64,000 bases of DNA from CAWBRT01 sp963819175 (GTDB taxonomy: Bacteria; Acidobacteriota; Terriglobia; Terriglobales; Acidobacteriaceae): contig CAWFVJ010000013.1 of assembly GCA_963819175.1 (NCBI GenBank), positions 372,001 through 436,000 on the forward strand, given 5' to 3'. The translations under genes and the position numbers were made by a program. Shown here piece by piece: positions 48,796 to 56,778 of the stretch; positions within the stretch are counted from its first letter, which is position 1, and each line of letters begins with the position of its first letter. The notes beneath the pieces are model-generated. The model had not been told where the DNA came from. It was given only the letters and a program-made list of their open reading frames with translations, and made no database searches.

Positions 48796-49434
48796 TCAGC
48801 GCTCGTACTTTGCGATCCATTCCTCTCGCTGGCGATCGAGTTCCAGGTCGATCCAGCCGACGTAGGAGTGGCCGTCGCGGGCTTTGCCGATCCAAACCCG
48901 TGTCGTGGGCTCGATCCGGGCATCACCCTGCCTGGTAAAACTGATGCCGGCTTCGCTCGCCAACGCAATGCGTAACGCCTCCAGATCCGTCGGGTAAAGC
49001 AAAGTCGTCATCAGCCGGTCGTTATAAAAAGTCATCACCAGCTCGCCGGTCGCGCCGAATTTCGCAAAACCCTGACTCGATATGGTCAATATTCTGAACG
49101 GCGGTCTCTTGTCGCTGGTCAGCGGGCGCCGGTCTTCCAGCACCTCCCAACCACCTGGCTTGAGATTCAACTCGCGCTGCACTTTCTCAAGGCTGTACCC
49201 GCTGTAGAGCGGCGGCATCAGCTTGGTAGGCTTGAGTTCATTTTTTCCTCGGCAGCCCGCGACGCATGCCAAGGCCAGCAGGGCCAGGGCAAGGACCCAC
49301 ACCCCATATCCAAGGGTCAAGCCGAATGAGAATTTGCGGCGCAGGGGCGGCTCAACGGCTGTTCGACTGAGGGTCACGGCTGGCAGTATAGCGCGCCTGG
49401 CAAGCGCACCGGCACGCGGAAGTGAGGAGTCCAT
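48796..49434 (-). CDS. Hypothetical lipoprotein
   Basis: A protein of up to 212 residues. An N-terminal hydrophobic helix ends in a lipobox LALACVAGC, so the mature protein is probably lipid-anchored. The body has KPTKLMPPLYSGYSLEKVQ, FAKFGATGELVMTFYNDRLM and a C-terminal half suited to a beta fold. No family recognised. The first ATG (49434) overlaps the FtsB-like stop by one base, which implies co-translation, although about 40 residues precede the lipobox helix. Confidence 0.65.
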   Translation of the reverse strand: MDSSLPRAGALARRAILPAVTLSRTAVEPPLRRKFSFGLTLGYGVWVLALALLALACVAGCRGKNELKPTKLMPPLYSGYSLEKVQRELNLKPGGWEVLEDRRPLTSDKRPPFRILTISSQGFAKFGATGELVMTFYNDRLMTTLLYPTDLEALRIALASEAGISFTRQGDARIEPTTRVWIGKARDGHSYVGWIDLELDRQREEWIAKYER

Positions 49435-49808
49435 CAGTGTTTCTGTGCGGTAGCCGTGGAAGGGACGGATTCAACTTTGGGAGCCGGATAAACGTAGATC
49501 AGCTCGCCCGGTCTCGCATACTTCAGTTGTTCACGGGCTTCTTTCTCGATTGTCTGCGGATCTGTCTTGAGGGAGTTGACCCGCTGCCGCAGCCTTTCAT
49601 TTTCTACCTGTGCCTGCCGCACTTCCTGTTGCAGACGCTCGTAGTCGCGCACCTTCTGCCGGTAGGCCATCATGCCGTTTGCACCGAACATGACGTGATA
49701 AAACAGCCACCCGGCAAACACCGCCACGCATCCCGTTGCCAGCCACTGCCGGCGCGAGAATAAGCCTCGCGCGATCGCGCGCAAAAATTTCATCTTCAAG
49801 TTGTCCAT
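49434..49808 (-). CDS. FtsB/DivIC-family septum formation protein
   Basis: A protein of about 124 residues with a basic N-terminus, one transmembrane helix (CVAVFAGWLFYHVMFG), then a coiled coil (residues about 45-90, rich in Arg/Gln/Glu: RLQQEVRQAQVENERLRQRV) and the family box EKEAREQLKYARPGE. It should form part of the FtsQLB division complex in the inner membrane. It is far from the ftsQAZ run at 9-13 kb. The start used is MDNLKMKF at 49808. Confidence 0.85.
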   Translation of the reverse strand: MDNLKMKFLRAIARGLFSRRQWLATGCVAVFAGWLFYHVMFGANGMMAYRQKVRDYERLQQEVRQAQVENERLRQRVNSLKTDPQTIEKEAREQLKYARPGELIYVYPAPKVESVPSTATAQKH

Positions 49809-50046
49809 GTACACACTTGCGCAACTTTTTTCGATGCGAACTCGCGCCGCCGCGCCTGCAACCTTTTAGTGAACTTCGCATTCAACTCATCCGTCAAGCG
49901 GAAGTTTTCGCGCAGCAATGAAAGGAACCAACTTCGGCAAATAGCGCCCGGCCATCGCGCCGCCGCCGGGGTCCCCGACAAGCCTGCTGTTGGCTTGTTG
50001 GGTGGCCGGTTTGCGCGAATTTGCTGCTCAAGTGGATAATGCGTCC

Positions 50047-50385
50047 ATGACGGACAAACGGCTGGTGCTCTCGACGTGCGGCTCTCACGAGGTGGCAACC
50101 AAAATTGCGCGCGCCCTGGTCGATGGACAGGTCGCCGCCTGCGTCAACGTCATCGGCCCGATGGAATCCGTCTATCGATGGAAAGGCATAGTGGAGACCA
50201 GCCAGGAGTTTCTGCTGGTGATCAAGACGACGGCTGAAAACTTCGAGCGCCTCTGCGCCGAGATCCGCCGCCTGAATCCCTATGAGCTTCCCGAGGTGCT
50301 TCAGTTCACTGTGGAGGCGGGGTTGGCAGCCTATCTGGACTGGATCGGCGACTCCGTCACCGGAACGCAGAGCCCTGAGCGCTAA
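50047..50385 (+). CDS. cutA: CutA1 divalent-ion tolerance family protein
   Basis: A 112-residue trimeric PII-like protein. It has VLSTCGSHEVATKIARALV, VAACVNVIGPMESVYRWKG and LNPYELPEVLQFTVEAG, the classic CutA core. Historically tied to copper tolerance; the actual role is unclear. The ATG at 50047 is used. The stop abuts element copy B (first base of the element at about 50385). Confidence 0.93.
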   Translation: MTDKRLVLSTCGSHEVATKIARALVDGQVAACVNVIGPMESVYRWKGIVETSQEFLLVIKTTAENFERLCAEIRRLNPYELPEVLQFTVEAGLAAYLDWIGDSVTGTQSPER

Positions 50386-50655
50386 CTAGCGTAGTGCGTC
50401 ATAAATCAGAACACTGCAAACTGACCCCGCGAAGCGGGGGAAAGATGGTAGCCCGTCGCGTCAGCCATGGGTTTTTGAATGGGAAATCTGGAAAGCCCGC
50501 AACGCGGGCGATAGCATCTCGACCGGTTCTGTCGCCCCCTTCGGGGGCTTGCGATCCTGGACGCCCGTGCACCCACGGCTTGCGCCGTGGGCTACCGTCT
50601 GCCGCCGCCTTCGGCGGCTGGGAGAAACTTAAACGGTTTAACGCACTACACTAGC
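50385..50655. mobile_element. MITE-like hairpin-array element, copy B (271 bp, inverted)
   Basis: The reverse orientation of copy A, with ends ACTAGCGTAGTGCGTC and ACGCACTACACTAGC (two mismatches in the left arm) and the same hairpins in the opposite order. It is wedged between the cutA stop and the methyltransferase stop, and its right end supplies the TAG of the methyltransferase gene. Confidence 0.8.
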
Positions 50656-51463
50656 GACCCGGACGCACCGTCCGGACATTCAAGCGCACGTAGTCGATGA
50701 GGAAAGGCGGCGCATCCTCGCCCGCCTGTTTGATGAGCCGGTTCATGAACTCCCGTTGCAGGTTCTCGTCGAGCCTCGCCAGATAATTTCGCGCAATCAC
50801 GCTGCCAAGAAACGAACCAAACGAATCGGGGTCGGCGAAGCTGACCGGCGAAGGCCAGCTCTCAACCTCAATGGAGGCGAACCCGGCGCGTTTCAAATGC
50901 TCCGCTGTTTGACGGGCGCCCGGAAAATGAAACTCCTCAACCCAATCGCGAATATAGGTCACGAACGGGAGCTGGCCCGCGAGCACCGCCATACGTCGCC
51001 GCCAGCACTCGATGTTGCCCTCCCCTCCAAACTGCGCCACCAGCCAGCCTCCCGGACGCAGCACCTGGAACAGCTTTGAGAAGAGCCGGACGTGATCCGG
51101 TATCCAGTGGAAGGTCGCTGTGCTGAAAACTCCATCGACTCGTTCGTCCAGCTCCAGGGCTCCCAAGTCTGCCTGCACGAACCGCAAGCGGCTGCCGGCT
51201 CGCGGGCGCAGGAACTCGCGGGCGGCGGCCAGCATGTTCTCCGAAACGTCGACGGCGATCACCCGACCTTCAGGCAGACGCTTCATCAACTCGGCTGTGA
51301 GCCTGCCCGTGCCGCAGCCTGCGTCCACGACGGTTTCATCGCCACGCAACTCCAGCCGCGAGAGAATCTGCCGCCCCCACTGAAACTGTGGATCGGAAAG
51401 TCGATGGTAGGCAGCGGCATCCCACTCGCCGGGTTTGATTTGGCCGGAACTCATCGATTGGAT
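50651..51463 (-). CDS. SAM-dependent methyltransferase (class I, Tam-like)
   Basis: A protein of about 270 residues. The SAM-binding motif VVDAGCGTGRLTAELMKR, acidic loop VIAVDVSENML and motif III region VLRPGGWLVAQFGG are clear; the WDAAAYHRLSDPQFQWG start resembles trans-aconitate methyltransferase. The substrate is unknown. The stop codon TAG lies in the inverted end of the MITE-like element, so the C-terminus (NVRTVRPGR) may have been altered by the insertion. Starts at 51463 or 51451 are both possible. Confidence 0.85.
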   Translation of the reverse strand: MQSMSSGQIKPGEWDAAAYHRLSDPQFQWGRQILSRLELRGDETVVDAGCGTGRLTAELMKRLPEGRVIAVDVSENMLAAAREFLRPRAGSRLRFVQADLGALELDERVDGVFSTATFHWIPDHVRLFSKLFQVLRPGGWLVAQFGGEGNIECWRRRMAVLAGQLPFVTYIRDWVEEFHFPGARQTAEHLKRAGFASIEVESWPSPVSFADPDSFGSFLGSVIARNYLARLDENLQREFMNRLIKQAGEDAPPFLIDYVRLNVRTVRPGR

Positions 51464-51488
51464 CATTCCCCTTGACGGTACCAGACGG

Positions 51489-51521
51489 TGCCCCACATCT
51501 GCCGCAGTGAGCAGATGTGAG
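51489..51521. repeat. Short palindrome P9
   Basis: Arms GCCCCACATCTGCC and GCAGATGTGAG lie just upstream of the methyltransferase start. It belongs to the same family as P1-P3 and P6. Confidence 0.55.
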
Positions 51522-51630
51522 AGATTTTTTTACCCGCCCGCTACAGGCTCTCCAACACCCAATCTGTGGGAGGCCTTCAAAGGTTACGCAAAGGCTGCAA
51601 CAGGGTCAAATCCTCGCTTCGCCGGGCAGA

Positions 51631-51656
51631 ACAAAAGCCCAGAAGGTTTCTGGGCT
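51631..51656 (-). terminator. Terminator downstream of the VWFA gene
   Basis: On the minus strand a perfect 9-bp stem AGCCCAGAA / TTCTGGGCT with loop ACC is followed by a short T-run. It is about 50 bases beyond the VWFA protein stop. Confidence 0.75.
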
Positions 51657-51708
51657 CGGGGTGAAAACCGATTTTCTGGAGACGTAGCTCGCGCTCGACC
51701 GAAGTCGG

Positions 51709-52827
51709 TCAGCGCGCCGCCCGCCGCGTTTCATTTGCGTAATAGCCGCTTCGTGTACGCACCTGCAAACGCTTGTAAGCCGGGGTATGCGCTTCGACCT
51801 TCACGGTGCGGTATCCGCCACTACGCTGTGGCACGGAAGGCTTGTAGCCAATGATGTACTGATTACGAATATCGTGCGCCACCTGGCGGCTGATCTCATC
51901 GACCTCGGTGAGGTCCTTCGGGAAAAAGGCAACGCCGCCAGTCTGCTCGGCCATAGTGCGCAGCGCCCGGCGGGCGCGCTTCTCGCGCTCGCTGCCGAGA
52001 ATGCCGATCGAGTAGATTGTCGGCCCGCCATCGACGGCAACCTTGTGAATCGCCTGTTCCAGGGTGTCCACGCTTGCCGTGTCCTCGCCGTCGGTCACCA
52101 CCAGCAGCACTTTCTTCTGGTCCGGCGGCGCGCCCTTCATCAAGTGCTCGGCCGACGCCACAACCGCGTCGTAGAGCGCCGTGCCCCCGCGTGAATCGAT
52201 GTGATTCAGCGCATTTTTCAGCAGGTTGATGTCGTCCGTATAGTCCTGATCCAGATACGGTGTCTGGCTAAAGTTCACAACGAAAACCTGGTCTTTCGGG
52301 TTACTGGCCCTCACCAGGTTCAGAGCCGCCTGGTTCACCGCCGGCCGCTTGTCCCGCATGGAACCGGAATTGTCGACCAGTATCCCCAGCGCTACCGGCA
52401 CATCGCCTTGCCGAAAGGACGTGATTTTTTGCGGCTGGCCATTTTCATATACGACGAAGTCGCTTTGCTTCAGGCTGGTCACCGGATGCTGCCGGTCATC
52501 GACCACGGTGGCGTGCAGCGTGACCTCTTCCACTTCTTTTTTGAAGACGAAAACCCCGCCCTCCTGGCTATCGGGAGCCTGTCCCTCTTGCGGAAGCTGG
52601 ACCGTGTCGCCCGGCTGATTGAGAGGCGGATTCTGGGGGACGGAGGAATCCTGGTCCGGCGCCGGCGTGCTCTGCCCGCCCGAAGACATCGGCGGCGGCG
52701 GCGCGGTGGGACTTCCCTGCCCGAGGTTGGTGGACTGCTGCGGCGCTCCGGTTGCCGGCATCATCGCCCATAGGACAAGGCACAGCAACAGCGTCAGGGG
52801 AACGATTCTATTCATTCGGGCCATCAT
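51709..52827 (-). CDS. VWFA-related secreted protein
   Basis: A 372-residue exported protein of the VWFA-related group common in Acidobacteriota. After the signal peptide (LLLCLVLWAMMPATGA) and a Pro/Gln/Ser linker comes a beta segment (VTLHATVVDDRQHPVTSLK, YENGQPQKI) and a von Willebrand A domain with MIDAS motif VDNSGSMRDKR, GGTALYDAV and VVTDGEDTAS. The C-terminal region has RNQYIIGYKPS. Such proteins bind ligands through a metal at MIDAS. A second gene of this family once lay upstream (see 52824-53093). Confidence 0.88.
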   Translation of the reverse strand: MMARMNRIVPLTLLLCLVLWAMMPATGAPQQSTNLGQGSPTAPPPPMSSGGQSTPAPDQDSSVPQNPPLNQPGDTVQLPQEGQAPDSQEGGVFVFKKEVEEVTLHATVVDDRQHPVTSLKQSDFVVYENGQPQKITSFRQGDVPVALGILVDNSGSMRDKRPAVNQAALNLVRASNPKDQVFVVNFSQTPYLDQDYTDDINLLKNALNHIDSRGGTALYDAVVASAEHLMKGAPPDQKKVLLVVTDGEDTASVDTLEQAIHKVAVDGGPTIYSIGILGSEREKRARRALRTMAEQTGGVAFFPKDLTEVDEISRQVAHDIRNQYIIGYKPSVPQRSGGYRTVKVEAHTPAYKRLQVRTRSGYYANETRRAAR

Positions 52828-53093
52828 AGCCTGTTCTCGCGTAGACCGTAAGTGGTGGGAGCCCCTGGGGAGGCTGCAGTCTTACTTTGATTCTGCGCCA
52901 CTTTCCTCGGCGAATTACTTGGACGATATCCGGGCACATATTGGTTGCGCTGCTCTACTCCAATCTTCGCCGCCGAATCGTCAAGGTGGTTCGGATTATC
53001 GATGGTAAACATCTCTCCGCCCGTCACTTCCGCCTCTTCCGGCGCGGAGAAAATCACGATCCGGACCGTTAGGATCATACTCCTCCGCCACAA
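52824..53093 (-). pseudogene. Remnant of a second VWFA-related gene (C-terminal part)
   Basis: The frame encodes EVTGGEMFTIDNPNHLDD then AAKIGVEQRNQYVPGYRPS, which matches the C-terminal region of VWFA-related proteins (compare RNQYIIGYKPS in the next gene). The N-terminal linker and the VWA domain are absent, and the frame then drifts into unrelated sequence (PTTYGLRENRL). It is best read as a truncated gene copy, arising by tandem duplication and deletion. Confidence 0.6.
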
Positions 53094-53208
53094 CTATCGA
53101 TGTCCCTCAAGGCTGGTTGGTTTACTTTTGTAACTGCTACAATCAGCTCAGCTTCCGCAAGAATTCAGCAAACGAATTGCCCCTTTGCAAGCGGAGCATG
53201 AAGTCACA

Positions 53209-54747
53209 ATGGCGAAGAAGATCACCCCTGCCAGGGCGGCACGTTCCGGCTCCAAAAGGCCCGGAACGCAATATCTTGCGTCGAATTTCGCTCACTTGGC
53301 GCATGACGGCCGCAAGCACGCGTGCGCGGTGATCCTCGTGTTGATCGTGGCGCTGCTTGCGATCTGTCCGGCCAACTTGCCGGCCCAGTCGACGGAAGCT
53401 GAAAGGCAATTGCGCGTCTTTGCCCCGCAAACTAACTACGTAGTACCAATCGTCGAGCACAACGGGACGCCGTATGTCGGGCTCTTCGAATTGCTGGAAC
53501 CGCTCGGGCGTGTCGAGTCACGCTTCGATCAACAAAAGTGGAAGCTGAAATTCACCGCCGCCTCGTCGCGCTCGGTTGAAGTTGAATTCACCCAGGGAGA
53601 GGTCAGAGGCAAACTTGGCGGTACGGGCTATGACTTGCCCGCCGAATTTGTGCTGCTTGGCGGCAGAGGTTTCGTGCCGGTGACGGCGTTGGGCGGCATG
53701 TTGCCGCGCCTGCTGTCGCAACCGGTGCAACTGCATCCGGGCGGCCGCCTGCTGATCGGTGGGCTCGGATTCAGCTTCAGCCAGCAGCTCCGGCAGAAGC
53801 CTGCGGGCCTGGTCCTTAGCTTCCCGTCGGCGGTGAATCCGATGATCGCGACGGAGCAAGGGCACATTCGGCTGACGTTCACGCACGAGCCGTTGGTTCG
53901 CCCGGCGGACGGCGGCGCGCAGAAGTTCTCCGACCCGGTCTTCCAGTCGAGCAGCGTTGCGGCCTCCAACGGGGCGCTGCAATTGACCGTGAATGTGGCA
54001 AGTCCGGTGACGGCGACCTTTTCAGACGGCAACAAGACCATCACCCTTTCCCCGCTGCCGCCGGCGGCAAGCGCGGAAGCAAAGCCGCCCGCGCAGAGCG
54101 AAGCTCCCCCGGCCGTCCCGGCGCAAACGGTTGCCACAGCGGCTCCCTTGCCCCCGAAACCGGTTGTCGTGATCGACGCCGCGCATGGCGGGAGCGACCA
54201 CGGTGCGATGCTCGCCGGGAATGTTCCCGAAAAAGATCTGACCCTGGTGCTGGCCCGGCTCATCCAGCGCGAACTTGAAGCGCACGGCGTGTCGACCCAG
54301 ATGGTGCGCACGGGCGACAACGATCTTGATGCCGACCAGCGTGCCGCTATCGCCAACTCCGCCCGCATCATCGCCTACATCGCGATTCATGCCGCCGCCG
54401 AGGGACACGGAGTGCGCCTGTATACGGCGCTTCTGCCCGCTTCGGCGCAGCCGCCCACGCACAAGAAGTTCCTGGCATGGGCGAATGCGCAATCCAGTTG
54501 GCTGGACCTGAGCGGGAGTCTAGCCGGCTCGGTTGCCGCCGAGCTTAATCAGCGCAACGTCGTGGTACACGCCTTGGCCTCTCCCCTGCGCCCGCTCAAT
54601 AACATCTGGGCTCCGGCGATCGGGATTGAGGTGACGCCGCCGGCGGACGAGAAGGACATCAAATCCGGCGCATACCTGCACACCGTCTCCGCCGCGGTTT
54701 CGGCGGGGATCGTAGCCGTGCGCTCTAAACTGGAGGCTGCGCGATGA
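53209..54747 (+). CDS. N-acetylmuramoyl-L-alanine amidase (Amidase_3)
   Basis: A 512-residue exported enzyme that trims peptidoglycan. A hydrophobic N-terminal segment (ACAVILVLIVALLAICPA) is followed by an AMIN-like/copper-amine-oxidase-like beta region (about residues 60-290), a Pro/Ala linker and the Amidase_3 domain with zinc-ligand motifs VVIDAAHGGSDHG (His), PEKDLTL (Glu) and IAYIAIHAAA (His), and a C-terminal IGIEV (Glu). The usual N/D after IHA is Ala. The long linker and the start MAKK at 53209 are chosen by a GCGAAG-like site. It overlaps the next duplicated start region. Confidence 0.85.
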   Translation: MAKKITPARAARSGSKRPGTQYLASNFAHLAHDGRKHACAVILVLIVALLAICPANLPAQSTEAERQLRVFAPQTNYVVPIVEHNGTPYVGLFELLEPLGRVESRFDQQKWKLKFTAASSRSVEVEFTQGEVRGKLGGTGYDLPAEFVLLGGRGFVPVTALGGMLPRLLSQPVQLHPGGRLLIGGLGFSFSQQLRQKPAGLVLSFPSAVNPMIATEQGHIRLTFTHEPLVRPADGGAQKFSDPVFQSSSVAASNGALQLTVNVASPVTATFSDGNKTITLSPLPPAASAEAKPPAQSEAPPAVPAQTVATAAPLPPKPVVVIDAAHGGSDHGAMLAGNVPEKDLTLVLARLIQRELEAHGVSTQMVRTGDNDLDADQRAAIANSARIIAYIAIHAAAEGHGVRLYTALLPASAQPPTHKKFLAWANAQSSWLDLSGSLAGSVAAELNQRNVVVHALASPLRPLNNIWAPAIGIEVTPPADEKDIKSGAYLHTVSAAVSAGIVAVRSKLEAAR

Positions 54748-54831
54748 TCTCACGCCGCCTTGCTGAACCTGAACTTTTCTTGGCGCTGACCAGGTCACGT
54801 CTGGAGGCTGCGCGATGATCTCACGCCGCCT
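54730..54831 (+). repeat. 31-bp direct repeat spanning two start codons
   Basis: Two identical 31-bp copies, at 54730-54760 and 54801-54831, 71 bp apart, both contain GGAGGCTGCGCGATGATC, a ribosome site and ATG. The first sits at the amidase stop and opens a dead-end frame; the second opens the GerMN gene. It is a recent local duplication. Confidence 0.85.
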
Positions 54832-55405
54832 GCAGATCATTCTGGCCGTGCTGGTTTTTTCCGCGCTTGCGCTCGGCTATTATGCGCTGCGCCTGAAGCG
54901 CCGCGCCGAAGCCCTGCAAACCGTCACCCTGGACACCCGTCCTATGACTCCGCCTGTCTCCGGAGCCCCCGAAGCCGTGCGGATGTTCGTGGCCGACGAT
55001 CGCGATGGAAGCATCCACGAGCAGCAGCTTTCAATCGCGCTGCCTGCTTCGCCTTCCTCCAGAGCGCTAACCCTGCTTCGCCTCCTGATTGCCGGCTACC
55101 TGGAAGGCACATCCACCCACAAACTCGGCGACGGCGCGGACATTCGCGGCGTTTACTTCGTGAATGACACACTTGCCGTGGTGGATGCCAATGCGGATTT
55201 TGCCAACAAACACCGTTCCGGGGCGCTGGTGGAAGAGCTGACCATCACCTCCTTTGTGCAGACTCTGTCCGCTGCCTTCCCGAAGGTGACGCAGGTAAAG
55301 TTTCTGGTGGACGGCAAGGAGCGCGATACGCTGGCCGGACACGCCGACCTGAAGGCCGTCTATGATGTAGCTGCGGTGAACCAGTTGGTACAGGAGATGC
55401 GGTGA
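54815..55405 (+). CDS. GerMN-domain protein
   Basis: A 196-residue protein with an N-terminal transmembrane helix (RLQIILAVLVFSALALGYY) and a GerMN domain: VRMFVADDRDGSIHEQQL, LTLLRLLIAGYLEGTS, VYFVNDTLAVVDANADF and VKFLVDGKERDTLAGHADL. GerMN modules occur in sporulation, germination and cell-envelope proteins. It follows the amidase by about 70 bases and precedes murI, so it probably works in peptidoglycan metabolism; the partner is unknown. Confidence 0.85.
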   Translation: MISRRLQIILAVLVFSALALGYYALRLKRRAEALQTVTLDTRPMTPPVSGAPEAVRMFVADDRDGSIHEQQLSIALPASPSSRALTLLRLLIAGYLEGTSTHKLGDGADIRGVYFVNDTLAVVDANADFANKHRSGALVEELTITSFVQTLSAAFPKVTQVKFLVDGKERDTLAGHADLKAVYDVAAVNQLVQEMR

Positions 55406-55457
55406 GTGCGCCAAACCTGTGATAGGGGATGTGGAGATACTGTATTCTTCGCTACGG

Positions 55458-55586
55458 GTGTCATCGTGAGGAGGTTCGCCGGGCGAACCGACGTGACGAT
55501 CTATGCTGAGCGTCACTCCAGGGCGGGAAGAAACAAATACATAGACCCTCACGTCGCGTCCTGGCGGACGCTCCTCAGGGTGACAC
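55458..55586. repeat. Inverted-repeat element family R5, copy b
   Basis: About 129 bp with ends GTGTCATCGTGAGG and CTCAGGGTGACAC and the same internal words (GAACCGACGTGACGATCTATGC) as copy a at 40213. It lies in the gap between the GerMN gene and murI. Confidence 0.65.
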
Positions 55587-55639
55587 GCTGAAACATTGTT
55601 CTTGGGATACACCAACACCGCTTTAGTCAGGGAGATGCA

Positions 55640-56560
55640 ATGAGCGCGCCTGCCGAAAACTCGCGAGCCTCGGAAGTGTCCGGCGGCACTGCGGAGGTGT
55701 CGGTTGGCCGCGACGGCAGGCCCAGGATTGCGGTCTTCGATTCCGGCGTTGGCGGACTGACCGTACTGCGTTCCATCGTTGCGCTGGCGCCGAACGCAAA
55801 CTATCTCTATTTTGGCGATTCGGCCAGGCTGCCTTATGGCAACAAGTCTCGCGAAACCATCGCCCGCTATGCGGTCGAGGCCGCGCGGTTTCTGGAGAAG
55901 TGCGGGGCGGAGATTCTGGTGATCGGCTGCAACACCGCCAGCTCCATGGCTCTCTACGACGTGAAGAGCGCGGTCGAGATCCCGGTGATAGGGGTGATCG
56001 AACCCGGAGCGGACCACGCCGCCGAATTGAGCCGTCACCGCGAGGCCATCGTGATTGCCACCGAAAACACTGTCGCCAGCCACGCCTATCAGCGCGCCCT
56101 TGCCCGCAGGGGCTTCGCCACCTATGAAAAAGCCTGCCCGCTGCTGGTGCCGCTGGTCGAGGAAGGATGGACGGATCATCCGGTGACCGAGCAGATCGCC
56201 CGCATCTACGTCATCGAGGCTCTGCGCAGCGCTCCGCCCAATACCGATGTGATGGTGCTGGGCTGCACTCACTACCCGCTGCTGCGTCCTCTGCTGCGCC
56301 GGGTGGTGCCGCAGCGCATAGAGTTTGTCGACCCGGCCGACAGCACGGCGCAGGTGGTGGCATCGATGCTGAGCGGCTGCGAACCCCAACAGACACAAGG
56401 ACGGCGTCAGTCGGGGACCCCGGAACAGGGTTGCCACAACGGCGAGCCGGCGTTCCGCTTCTTTACCACCGACTCGGTTGAAAAATTCAAGCGCATGGTT
56501 CCGCTGTTTCTTGGCCGTGAGGTTGAGTGCGTCGAGCGCGTGGAACTGGAAAAAGGGTGA
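55640..56560 (+). CDS. murI: Glutamate racemase
   Basis: A 306-residue enzyme that makes D-glutamate for peptidoglycan. The active-site pair is visible: Asp/Ser of VFDSGVGGLTVL, Cys in VIGCNTASSMAL and Cys in VLGCTHYPLLRP; YFGDSARLPYGNKS is also typical. A polar 25-residue tail (CEPQQTQGRRQSG) inserts before the last segment. The ATG at 55640 follows GGGAGATGCA. It is upstream of rph, forming part of an envelope/RNA block. Confidence 0.95.
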   Translation: MSAPAENSRASEVSGGTAEVSVGRDGRPRIAVFDSGVGGLTVLRSIVALAPNANYLYFGDSARLPYGNKSRETIARYAVEAARFLEKCGAEILVIGCNTASSMALYDVKSAVEIPVIGVIEPGADHAAELSRHREAIVIATENTVASHAYQRALARRGFATYEKACPLLVPLVEEGWTDHPVTEQIARIYVIEALRSAPPNTDVMVLGCTHYPLLRPLLRRVVPQRIEFVDPADSTAQVVASMLSGCEPQQTQGRRQSGTPEQGCHNGEPAFRFFTTDSVEKFKRMVPLFLGREVECVERVELEKG

Positions 56561-56582
56561 ACAAGCTGCCGGAAGAACTGCG

Positions 56583-56681
56583 GTGTCATCCTGAGCAGAG
56601 CGAAGGATCTGCTGTTTGCGCGTACTGAAAGCAAAGCAGATCCTTCGGACGCGCAAAATCGGCGCGACCTCAGGATGACAC
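56583..56681. repeat. Inverted-repeat element R6
   Basis: A 99-bp element with perfect 13-bp inverted ends GTGTCATCCTGAG and CTCAGGATGACAC and an inner pair AAGGATCT / AGATCCTT. It fills the murI-rph gap. The GTGTCATC ends relate it to R5. Confidence 0.7.
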
Positions 56682-56778
56682 TCCTAGGAGTTTTTCAGCG
56701 CATCCTCTAAAGGCGCGCGGGAACTGCCCTCATACGTTTTTGCAAAGTGACCTACTACTTAGGAATTGAGACCCAACC

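Noticed and set aside
55067..56656. 529-codon minus-strand frame opposite the GerMN and murI genes
   Set aside because: It runs across two well-supported plus-strand genes and a repeat, with a His/Arg-rich composition typical of shadows.
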